Of a stretch of 64,000 nucleotides of DNA, positions 44,873 through 52,216 are shown piece after piece. The notes under the pieces are model-generated. The model made no database searches. It worked only from the letters and a program-made list of their open reading frames with translations, and had not been told where the DNA came from. Source of the DNA: Mumia xiangluensis (GTDB taxonomy: Bacteria; Actinomycetota; Actinomycetes; Propionibacteriales; Nocardioidaceae); assembly GCF_010994095.1 (NCBI RefSeq), contig NZ_WJYO01000002.1, forward strand, positions 186,001-250,000. The letters run 5' to 3'. The translations under genes and the position numbers were made by a program. Within the stretch, counting starts at the first letter, position 1. The number at the start of each line of letters is the position of its first letter.

Positions 44873-45195
44873 CGGGAAGCACCGCCTCGGCTGGTGCCGC
44901 CGGCCGGACCGTCACCGCTTGTCAGCAGCTCAATCGTCTCGGTCTCCGCGGCCTCCAGCGTCGCAGTGGCTTCGCGCAGCCGGCGTCGGGCCTGGGCGGA
45001 CTTGAGTGCCAGCCGCTTGAAGTGCGCCTTACGGAGGTGGGCGGCACGGACGGGGTCGCCGTCGGCGGCGTCGAGGAAGCGCTGATCGAGGGCAGCGCGG
45101 GCCGGGGCTGTGCGAAGGCTGCGGTCGGTGGTGTTCGCCCAGCTCATGTGGGCGGCGAGTGAGGCGAGCAGGCGTTGCTCGGATTCGGTGGCCAT
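44869..45195 (-). CDS. helical hypothetical protein, first gene of the element operon
   Basis: A 108-residue protein, nearly all helical and basic in the middle (VRAAHLRKAHFKRLALKSAQARRRLREATATLEAAETETIELL), possibly coiled coil. ATG 45195 has GGAG about six bases upstream. It heads the chain of overlapping genes that leads to the Topo VI-A-like gene. The 134 bases before it should contain the operon promoter, but I could not assign one with confidence. Confidence 0.65.
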   Translation of the reverse strand: MATESEQRLLASLAAHMSWANTTDRSLRTAPARAALDQRFLDAADGDPVRAAHLRKAHFKRLALKSAQARRRLREATATLEAAETETIELLTSGDGPAGGTSRGGASR

Positions 45196-45329
45196 GGGCG
45201 TCTCCAGGCGTCGGGAACCTGGCCGCCCGCTGAGGCGACCCTTCCCGTTACCTGATGAACGGCCCGGTACCGGAAGGCCGGCGGTCACCACTCACGGCAA
45301 CCGCTATTCGTACCCCGAATGTACAGCGC

Positions 45330-45698
45330 TCAGGGCTCCGCGCGCCACCGTCGCGCGTCGAGCGGCAGCGTCCGCGATGCGGGGCCGTGAGCGCGCATGT
45401 CGGTCAGCACACCGACGACGAGACGCCAGGCGACGATGTGGTCTCCGCGTTCACCGGCGAGCAGGCAGCGGGCGCACGACGCCCGCAGCCTCTCACCGTC
45501 GCGACGGAGGCCATGGCCGTCATCGTCCAGGCGTGCGTCGAGGTGGTCGGACAGCGAGCGACGGTGGATGCGGATGCCGCTGGCGTCCTCGACGACCTCG
45601 CCCAGCCTGTGGACAGCGTTGAGCGGACACACCACGGTGATCCGGCGGACGAACAGGTGCTCGTGCTCGGAGCGGATGGAGCGGCGTCGCCGGCTCAT
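45330..45698 (-). CDS. hypothetical protein downstream of the integrase
   Basis: A 122-residue Arg/His-rich protein with a CARC motif (RASCARCLLAGERGDHIVAW). It begins 33 bases after the integrase stop on the same strand. A directionality factor is a natural idea at this position, but no excisionase HTH is evident. Confidence 0.5.
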   Translation of the reverse strand: MSRRRRSIRSEHEHLFVRRITVVCPLNAVHRLGEVVEDASGIRIHRRSLSDHLDARLDDDGHGLRRDGERLRASCARCLLAGERGDHIVAWRLVVGVLTDMRAHGPASRTLPLDARRWRAEP

Positions 45699-45731
45699 GC
45701 CGCCACACGCTACAACAACTCACCTCCCCGG

Positions 45732-46655
45732 CTAGATGTCTCCGAGGTTGAGCTGCTGCGCCTCGTCGGCGGCGCGGTCTGCTGCCCGTGCCTTGGAGTA
45801 GCGCGCAATCATGTCGACTCTGCTCCAGCCTGCGACGGCCATCAGGCCGCTCTCGGAGCCTCCGGCGGCGAGCCAGCGGTGGGCCGCGGTGTGGCGCAGC
45901 CGGTGGGGGTGGAACCCGGTGATGCCGGCCGTGTCCGCGCGCTGGGCGAGTGTCTTGTGCAGGGCGTCGTAGGTGAAGCCCTTGCCGCGGTCGCCGACCC
46001 ACAGCCGTGGCGTCGCCGCCAGCCTGTGGCGGCGCCGCAGGCGTAGGTAGCGGTCCATCGCGCGCGTGGTCTGTGGACCGATCGGGACGGTGCGTCCCTT
46101 GCCGCCCTTGCCGCGGCGGATCGTGGCCCGGCCCTCGTCGAGGTCGATGTCCTCGAGGTTCATCGCGGCGACCTCGCCCGCGCGGGTTCCGGTCTCGAGC
46201 ATGAGCCGGATCATCGCCTCGTCGCGGCGGTGGCGCAACTGCTCGGCGGGGGTGGCGCCCTTGGGCGGCTGGCAGGCGCGGACGAGGGCGCGCAGCTCGT
46301 CGTCGGTCAAAGGCTCGACCACGCGCTCGTCCAGCTTCGGCGACTTGACCCCGAGGAACGGGTCGCCGGGAATCTCGCCCTCTGCGGCGAGCCAGGCGGC
46401 GAAGCGACGGACGGCGAGTTGGCGCGACCGGGCGGTCGCGGCGGCCGAGCCGGAGTCCAGCAGCCCGGCGACCCAGAGGTTGAGCGAGGCGCGGCTCATC
46501 GGCGGGGCCCCGTTCGCGGTGCACCAGTCGAGGTAGAACCGGACGCCGTCGCCGTAGGACTTCAGGGTCTGGGCCGACTTGCGCTCGGCCCGCAGCGCGA
46601 TCTGCCACGACTGGGCGAGCAGGCCGAACTCGGGGGCTGTGGGGGATGCTGACAC
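45732..46655 (-). CDS. tyrosine recombinase/integrase
   Basis: A 307-residue integrase of the XerC/D-like lineage. The N-terminal SAM-like core-binding domain (residues 10-95) is followed by the catalytic domain with R158 (TGTRAGEVA), Lys183/186 (GKGGKGR), H251-x2-R254 (HRLRH), W277 and nucleophile Y286 (MIARYSKA). The start is a GTG at 46655. It lies 116 bases from the sigA stop, at the right attachment site, as expected for an element that uses the 3' end of sigA. It should catalyse integration and, with a helper, excision. Confidence 0.93.
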   Translation of the reverse strand: MSASPTAPEFGLLAQSWQIALRAERKSAQTLKSYGDGVRFYLDWCTANGAPPMSRASLNLWVAGLLDSGSAAATARSRQLAVRRFAAWLAAEGEIPGDPFLGVKSPKLDERVVEPLTDDELRALVRACQPPKGATPAEQLRHRRDEAMIRLMLETGTRAGEVAAMNLEDIDLDEGRATIRRGKGGKGRTVPIGPQTTRAMDRYLRLRRRHRLAATPRLWVGDRGKGFTYDALHKTLAQRADTAGITGFHPHRLRHTAAHRWLAAGGSESGLMAVAGWSRVDMIARYSKARAADRAADEAQQLNLGDI

Positions 46656-46664
46656 GCCGTCAGT

Positions 46665-46686
46665 CTAGTCCGATATCCTGGACTAG
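46665..46686. promoter_or_regulatory. inverted repeat CTAGTCC-N8-GGACTAG upstream of the integrase
   Basis: Perfect 7-bp arms around GATATCCT, just 5' of the integrase start and inside the right end of the element. It could be an arm-type integrase site or an operator of int. Confidence 0.5.
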
Positions 46687-46721
46687 AGCGCTGTGCGTCC
46701 CGTGGGCGACCCGATCCGAAG

Positions 46722-46760
46722 CCCCGATACCGCCTCTGACCTGCGGAAACGGTATCGGGG
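46722..46760. terminator. 11-bp stem with 17-base loop beside the sigA stop
   Basis: CCCCGATACCG (46722-46732) pairs exactly with 46750-46760. Being 12 bases past the sigA stop on the minus strand, it may terminate sigA transcription. If so the element supplies the terminator as well as the last codons. It could instead be a recombination arm site. Confidence 0.5.
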
Positions 46761-46771
46761 ACGGCTAGACT

Positions 46772-46791
46772 TCAGTCCAGATAATCGCGCA
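46772..46791. other. attachment site copy at the right end (functional sigA 3' end)
   Basis: TCAGTCCAGATAATCGCGCA. The 7-base core TCGCGCA is at 46785-46791. Bases 46772-46784, encoding the last residues and stop of sigA, would have come in with the element. Their codons (GAT, TAT, CTG) differ from the displaced chromosomal ones (GAC, TAC, CTC). Confidence 0.85.
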
Positions 46792-48097
46792 GCACCTGCG
46801 AGCGCGACGGGTGACGGAGCTTGCTCATCGTCTTGGACTCGATCTGACGGATCCGCTCGCGCGTCACGCCGTAGACCTTGCCGATCTCGTCGAGCGTCTT
46901 GGGCTGACCGTCGGTCAGGCCGAAACGCATCGACACGACGCCGGCCTCGCGCTCCGAGAGCGTGTCGAGAACGGCGTGGAGCTGCTCCTGGAGGAGCGTG
47001 AACGACACCGCGTCCGCAGGGACGATGGCCTCGGAGTCCTCGATCAGGTCACCAAACTCGGAGTCGCCGTCCTCACCGAGCGGCGTGCGGAGGCTGATCG
47101 GCTCACGGCCGTACTTCTGCACCTCGACGACCTTCTCCGGGGTCATGTCGAGCTCCTTGGCGAGCTCCTCCGGAGTGGGCTCGCGGCCCAGGTCCTGCAG
47201 CATCTGGCGCTGGACACGCGCGAGCTTGTTGATGACCTCGACCATGTGGACCGGGATGCGGATGGTGCGAGCCTGATCGGCCATCGCGCGAGTGATCGCC
47301 TGGCGGATCCACCACGTCGCGTAGGTCGAGAACTTGAAGCCCTTGGTGTAGTCGAACTTCTCGACCGCACGGATCAGACCGAGGTTGCCCTCCTGGATGA
47401 GGTCCAGGAACAGCATGCCGCGACCGGTGTAGCGCTTCGCGAGCGAGACGACCAGTCGCAGGTTGGCCTCGAGGAGGTGGTTCTTGGCGCGGCGGCCGTC
47501 CTCGACGATCCACTCGAGCTCTTCGCGCATCGACTCCGAGAGGCGCTTCGCGGTGGCGAGCTGCTCCTCGGCGAAGAGGCCGGCCTCGATCCGCTTGGCG
47601 AGCTCGACCTCCTGGCCGGCGTTCAGCAGAGAGACCTTGCCGATCTGCTTCAGGTAGTCCTTGACCGGGTCAGCCGTCGCGCCGGCGACCATGACCTGCT
47701 GCGCCGGCTCGTCGGTCTCGTCGGCCGCGGAGATCGTGAAGCCGCTGGCCTCGTCCTCCTTGAGCGTCGGATCGGTCTTGAGATCCTTCTCGAAGACCTC
47801 GTCCGAGATGTCCGGCAAGATCTTCTTGCCGTTCTCGTCGACGATGATCGCGTCGGCGGTGACGTCGACCTCGGCGCCCTTGGCGGCTGCCTTCTTCGCC
47901 GTCGTCTTCTTGGCGGCGGTCTTCTTGGCGGGTGCTGCCGCCTTCTTCGCTGGAGCCGCTGCCTTCTTGGCAGGAGCGGCCTTGGCGGTGGCCTTCTTCG
48001 CCGCGCCCTGTGCGGTCGAGGCCTTCACCGTGGTTCGGGGGGCTGCTGCCTCCGCGAGGACCGTCTTACGTGCTCCACTGTCGGGCGCTGAAACCAC
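46772..48097 (-). CDS. sigA: principal RNA polymerase sigma factor
   Basis: A 441-residue group 1 sigma-70. The N-terminal 75 residues are a Lys/Ala/Pro repeat tail typical of actinobacterial RpoD/HrdB. Region 1.2 starts at [16 protein letters not shown]. Region 2 has [39 protein letters not shown] and [11 protein letters not shown], and region 4 has [18 protein letters not shown]. The start is a GTG at 48097 with GGGAG eight bases upstream. The last five codons and stop appear to be supplied by the integrated element without changing the protein. Confidence 0.96.
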   Translation of the reverse strand: MVSAPDSGARKTVLAEAAAPRTTVKASTAQGAAKKATAKAAPAKKAAAPAKKAAAPAKKTAAKKTTAKKAAAKGAEVDVTADAIIVDENGKKILPDISDEVFEKDLKTDPTLKEDEASGFTISAADETDEPAQQVMVAGATADPVKDYLKQIGKVSLLNAGQEVELAKRIEAGLFAEEQLATAKRLSESMREELEWIVEDGRRAKNHLLEANLRLVVSLAKRYTGRGMLFLDLIQEGNLGLIRAVEKFDYTKGFKFSTYATWWIRQAITRAMADQARTIRIPVHMVEVINKLARVQRQMLQDLGREPTPEELAKELDMTPEKVVEVQKYGREPISLRTPLGEDGDSEFGDLIEDSEAIVPADAVSFTLLQEQLHAVLDTLSEREAGVVSMRFGLTDGQPKTLDEIGKVYGVTRERIRQIESKTMSKLRHPSRSQVLRDYLD

Positions 48098-48301
48098 GAG
48101 GTGACTCCCTTGGGGTGCTTGGACCAGAAGGTCGCTGCAGGCGTTCGAGGGCGCGGTTCACCGGCCTCCCGTCAACCGCGGCATCGTCCAGTGTGCCACG
48201 CACGCGGGACGAACCACGAACCACCCGGCCAACGAGTTCGGACCGTGACCGAAACGCGACCTTTGTCCCTCAGCACCCCAGGTTACGCCTGCTCGAGGTC
48301 G

Positions 48302-48706
48302 TCAGCCTTCCGCCTTCACCGCGAGCACCGGGCACGTCGCATCGAGGAGCACGCGCTGCGCGTTGCTGCCGAGGATGAGCTTGCCGACGGGAGACCGGCG
48401 TCGCAGCCCGATCACGATGAACTCGGCCCCGATCTCGTCGGCGACCTTGATGAGGTCGTCGGCGGGATCCATGCCGCGTACGAGCTGGCGCACCTCGGCT
48501 TCGACGCCCGAGTCGGCGAGCCGGCTGCGGACCTCCGCCAGCTGCTCCTCGGTCTTGACCGCATCCTCGTCGTCGAAGTCGCGTCCGCCGCGGTGGGAGT
48601 TCACCACGACGAGCTGTGCCCCCCTCAGCTTCGCCTCCTCCACAGCGCGCGCGAGCGCGGCGTGGCCCTCGGGCTTGGGGACATAACCCACGACGATGGT
48701 GCCCAT
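48302..48706 (-). CDS. universal stress protein family protein
   Basis: A 134-residue UspA-fold protein: TIVVGYVPKPEGHAALARAVEEAKLRGAQLVVVNSH at the start and the ATP-binding-type motif GLRRRSPVGKLILGSNAQRVL near the end (G-x2-G-x9-G-S/T pattern). GGAGG lies upstream of ATG 48706. Probably a stress-responsive ATP-binding protein of unknown partner. Confidence 0.9.
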   Translation of the reverse strand: MGTIVVGYVPKPEGHAALARAVEEAKLRGAQLVVVNSHRGGRDFDDEDAVKTEEQLAEVRSRLADSGVEAEVRQLVRGMDPADDLIKVADEIGAEFIVIGLRRRSPVGKLILGSNAQRVLLDATCPVLAVKAEG

Positions 48707-48862
48707 CCTCGACCTCCAGAATGTTCGGTGATCCGTCAACGTGATCCGACAGTATCCCTGTTCGCGCGTCCTCGATACCCGGCGCCCACGTCCGTGTGCG
48801 TCGGCCCGCCGGGCTGTGGACGACGCGGTCCTACGCGACCGCCAGGACGTCACCCTGGAGTC

Positions 48863-49402
48863 ATGAGCCCACGGCCTTCGACTGCTCTCTCCCGCGAGGT
48901 GCGGATCCTCGCGGACTCTCTGGTCGAACGGTGGGTCGGACGCGGCGCCGAGCCGGACCCCGACCCGTGGTTGTCGCTCTGGTCGTACGACGCGGTGTCG
49001 GCACGGATGCTCGGCGAGTGGTCGGCGTCCGCGCGGACAGCCCGCGGTCTGGACGCCTGGGCACGCCTCGAGCTCGTACGGCGCCTCGCCGCCGCTCCGC
49101 CGACGGACCACGCAGTGGCCCGTCCCCCGGCACTCCGGACCGTGCTTGCGTGGGGACGCAGCGGGCGACCGGTGATCCGGCCGGACGACCTGCGTTGGTA
49201 CGCCGCAGCGGCCGCTGCCGGATCGAGCAGCCGCGACGGGGACGGCCCGGCCCGTGCGGCGCCGACGCTGCTCGTCGTGACGCGGGTGGGCTGGGTGCTC
49301 GTGCCCGAGGGCGATCGCGGACGCGGGCGACAGCGGGTCCGTCGGTCGGCAGCGACTCCACGGGCGGCAGCGAGTCCAAGGGCGGCAGCGAGTCCGTCGT
49401 GA
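48863..49402 (+). CDS. hypothetical protein
   Basis: A 179-residue protein. A helical N-terminal two-thirds (LSREVRILADSLVERWVGRG..., SARMLGEWSASARTARGLDAW) is followed by a strand-rich stretch (TLLVVTRVGWVLVPEGDRG) and a low-complexity Arg/Ala/Ser tail with a short repeat (PRAAASPRAAASP). GGAG precedes ATG 48863 closely. No family recognised. Confidence 0.6.
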   Translation: MSPRPSTALSREVRILADSLVERWVGRGAEPDPDPWLSLWSYDAVSARMLGEWSASARTARGLDAWARLELVRRLAAAPPTDHAVARPPALRTVLAWGRSGRPVIRPDDLRWYAAAAAAGSSSRDGDGPARAAPTLLVVTRVGWVLVPEGDRGRGRQRVRRSAATPRAAASPRAAASPS

Positions 49403-49428
49403 CCGTGACGGCGCCGCGGGCCAGCGCC

Positions 49429-50901
49429 TCAGTCCCAGGTGTGCACCGGCTCGTTGCTGTGCATGCGCTCGCGGTAGTCGAGCGTCATCGCCCGCAGCGC
49501 ATCAGCACGGTCGGTGCCGGCCTGCTCGTACAGCGACCGGAACCGGTCGATCTGCCACGTCGCGCCGTTACGACCGGTGAGGCAGCGCTGCTCGATGATG
49601 CCGAGGTAGGTGTCGCGGTCCGCGCTGGAGACCCCGAGGGCGTCGAGCCCGTCGGCCGCCATCGGCAGGAGCTTGCGGAGCACGAGCTCGGTCACGCCGA
49701 CGGTCCCGACGCCGGGCCAGTAGATGGACGAGCCGATCCCGTCCTTGGCGGCTGCGGTGAAGTTCTCCTCGGCGGCGCTGAACGACATCTGCGTCCACAG
49801 CGGGCGATCGGCCTCGACGATGGCCTTGACCAGCCCGAAGTAGTAGGCGGCGTTCGCCACCGTGTCGATGACCGTGGGACCCGCCGGCAGGACGCGGTTC
49901 TCGACCCGCACGTGCGGCCGGTCACCGATCACGTCGTAGATGGGCCGGTTCCACCGGTAGATCGTGCCGTTGTGCAGCCGCAGCTCCGACAGCGAAGGCG
50001 TGTCGCCAGCAGCCAGGACCTGCTCGGGATCCTCGTCGTCGAGCACCGGGAGCAGTGCTGGGAAGTAGCGGACGTTCTCCTCGAAGAGGTCGAAGATCGA
50101 CGTGATCCAGCGCTCTCCGAACCACACGCGGGGCCGGACGCCTTGGGCCTTCAGCTCGTCCGAACGGGTGTCGGTCGCCTGCTCGAACAGCGGGATGCGA
50201 GTCTCGTGCCACAGCTGCTTGCCCAGCAGGAACGGCGAGTTGGCGCCGAGCGCGAGCTGGGTGGAGGCGATCGCCTGGGATGCGTTCCAGTAGGCGGCGA
50301 AGTCCGACGGGCTGACCTGCAGGTGGAGCTGCACGCTGGTGCACGCCGCCTCGGGGATGATCGACTCCGAGGTCGTCGACAACCGCTCGGCCCCGGAGAT
50401 GCTGATCGCGATGTCCTCTCCCCGAGCGGCGAGGACCTGCTCGGACAGCAACGCATAGCGTGGGTTCGCGGAGATCGTCGACGGCGTCATGTGGCCGGGC
50501 TTCAGCGTCGGAAGGATCCCGATCATCAGCAGGTGCGCGTCAACCGACTGCGCTCTCGCGTCGGCATGGTTGAGGTCGTCGCGGATCGTCTTCTCGTAGA
50601 GGCTCAGACCGTCGCCGTCCAACCCCCGCGGGTCGATGTTGATCTCGATGTTGAACTGCCCGAGCTCGGTCTGGAAGTCGTCGTCGGCGATCGCCTCGAG
50701 GACGGCCTCGTTGCGGAGGGCAGGCATCCCGTCGACGTCGATCAGGTTCAGCTCGATCTCGACACCGGTCATCGGGCGAGCGGCGTCGAACGTGGCGTCG
50801 CGCAGCATCCGCGAGAAGACGTCCAGGCTCTGCCGGATCTTGGCGCGGAACGCCGTGCGGTCCTCACGGGTGAAGATCTGCGGATCGACCTCTTGCCCCA
50901 T
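49429..50901 (-). CDS. glutamate-cysteine ligase family (GCS2-like) protein
   Basis: A 490-residue carboxylate-amine ligase of the GCS2 type. Motifs are TGVEIELNLID (ATP/metal site), FNIEINIDPR, SVQLHLQVSPSDFAAYWNA, RVENRVLPAGPTVIDTVANAAYYFGL and, near the end, the QIDRFRSLYEQ segment. GGGAGGGG stands six bases before ATG 50901. Many actinomycetes carry such proteins; the physiological substrates may not be glutamate and cysteine, so a ligase of unknown substrate is the safe reading. Confidence 0.82.
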   Translation of the reverse strand: MGQEVDPQIFTREDRTAFRAKIRQSLDVFSRMLRDATFDAARPMTGVEIELNLIDVDGMPALRNEAVLEAIADDDFQTELGQFNIEINIDPRGLDGDGLSLYEKTIRDDLNHADARAQSVDAHLLMIGILPTLKPGHMTPSTISANPRYALLSEQVLAARGEDIAISISGAERLSTTSESIIPEAACTSVQLHLQVSPSDFAAYWNASQAIASTQLALGANSPFLLGKQLWHETRIPLFEQATDTRSDELKAQGVRPRVWFGERWITSIFDLFEENVRYFPALLPVLDDEDPEQVLAAGDTPSLSELRLHNGTIYRWNRPIYDVIGDRPHVRVENRVLPAGPTVIDTVANAAYYFGLVKAIVEADRPLWTQMSFSAAEENFTAAAKDGIGSSIYWPGVGTVGVTELVLRKLLPMAADGLDALGVSSADRDTYLGIIEQRCLTGRNGATWQIDRFRSLYEQAGTDRADALRAMTLDYRERMHSNEPVHTWD

Positions 50902-50947
50902 CGTCAGCCCCTCCCGCCCGCGCAGCTCCGACCCGGGCGACTCCAGA

Positions 50948-52123
50948 CTAGGAGAGTCCGGGCACTACGCGCAGGATGTCGTCGCCGGGAAGCCCTGGCC
51001 AGGCGCGTGGATCGATGCAGCGCGTCAGCGCCGTCTGGATCAGCTCGGCCATCGAGTAGGCCGGTGACACCTCCTCGACGCGGTCGAGCGCGCACTGCGC
51101 CTGAGCCCCGTCTCCGCTGAGCCAGGCAGAGAATGCCGCGAGCGTGAGCGGCGCCGCCTGGAACGGCGCGACCGCGCTCACTCCCACCTCTCGCCACATC
51201 GCGAGGCTCGCCGCGGCGTTGTCGTGGGTGATGCGTGACCAGAGCACGTCGCGCACGACCGTGAGCGACGTCCACACGGACAGAGCCGCCTTGTCAGCAA
51301 CGGACAGCGTTGCCTTGTCAGCAACGGACAGTGCCCCGCCCGCGGCGTCCGACGGTGCGCCGCCGACGTCAGTGGCGATGTCACCGGCGCGCAGCAGGAC
51401 CCGGTCCACGATCGGCAGCACGCGGTCGAGCGCGTGCCGTATCACCTCTGGGTCGCGCTGGCCAGGCGCACCGTCGACTGGCACACCGTCGACTGGCACA
51501 CCGGAGACTGGCACCCGCTGGCCGGGCGCACCGTGGGCGCGACGACTCGCGCGGCACCTCCGCTCCAACGCTGCGGCCTCCCGCGCCGTGGCCTTCTCGG
51601 CCTTGCGGCGGGCGGGACCCACGACCGGCGCGAACCGCCGGACGAGGTCGTCCCGGCTGGGCAGCACCTCCAGCCCTCGGTACACCGCCTCCGCGAGCAT
51701 CAAGGACGAGTCTGCGGCGCACGGGACGCCCTCCGGCGGGCAGCACCGCGGGTCGTCGCACGAGTAGGAGAAGTAGCGGTCGCCGTCGTACCGGACGGCA
51801 TCGGTCACCCGGACCTCCTTGGCGGTCAGCGCGGCGGTCATGGCGTCGACCACGGCACGCGCCTCCGCGTCGCGGTCCGCCGTGGCGAACGCGATGAGCA
51901 CGACGCCCGCCGGCTCCTGGGCCGCGAGGTAGCCGACGAGGGCACGCGCGGCCGTACGGGCTTGAGCGACAGGCGGGAGGTCGGAGCGGAGACGGAAGCC
52001 GGCCTGACCCGATGGGCCGTCGAGGCAGATCGCGACGAGCGAGTCTTGGGGATGGAACCCGAACAGGGCGGGGACGACCCCGATCAGGTCGGAGAGGGTG
52101 CGAGCGCGCAGGATCTCGGTCAT
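50948..52123 (-). CDS. DUF4192 family protein
   Basis: A 391-residue protein starting LRARTLSDLIGVVPALFGFHPQDSLVAI, the DUF4192 signature, with YFSYSCDDPRCCPPEGVPC in the middle and a helical C-terminal domain (AAFSAWLSGDGAQAQCALDRV). Two internal tandem repeats are visible: VPVSGVPVDGVPVDG (about residue 200) and LSVADKATLSVADKAALS (about residue 260). Function unknown; the family is common in actinomycetes. It is divergent from dinB. Confidence 0.85.
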   Translation of the reverse strand: MTEILRARTLSDLIGVVPALFGFHPQDSLVAICLDGPSGQAGFRLRSDLPPVAQARTAARALVGYLAAQEPAGVVLIAFATADRDAEARAVVDAMTAALTAKEVRVTDAVRYDGDRYFSYSCDDPRCCPPEGVPCAADSSLMLAEAVYRGLEVLPSRDDLVRRFAPVVGPARRKAEKATAREAAALERRCRASRRAHGAPGQRVPVSGVPVDGVPVDGAPGQRDPEVIRHALDRVLPIVDRVLLRAGDIATDVGGAPSDAAGGALSVADKATLSVADKAALSVWTSLTVVRDVLWSRITHDNAAASLAMWREVGVSAVAPFQAAPLTLAAFSAWLSGDGAQAQCALDRVEEVSPAYSMAELIQTALTRCIDPRAWPGLPGDDILRVVPGLS

Positions 52124-52216
52124 GAGGGACACGGTGGTGCCTCGCGAGCTGTGCGCGCAGGCGCCGAATCCGTGCCTGTGGAGAACGCAGTCTGTGGACG
52201 AAGTCAGAATGGGTCC

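Larger units (their letters stand above)
37308..46791. mobile_element. 9.5-kb integrative element inserted into the 3' end of sigA
   Basis: Bounded by two copies of the sigA 3' end with a 7-base identical core, TCGCGCA. A tyrosine recombinase gene lies at the right end next to sigA. Contents, mostly leftward: integrase, a nine-gene coupled operon with a Spo11/Topo VI-A-like protein, a toxin-antitoxin-SecB-like module, a GAF-type membrane protein and small unknown proteins. Two small rightward genes lie at the left end. No relaxase, FtsK/TraB or phage structural gene is seen. The hexamer CGTACG occurs twice here against 19 times in the first 6 kb of the window, consistent with foreign origin. 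Class is uncertain: IME-like or phage satellite. Confidence 0.88.
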
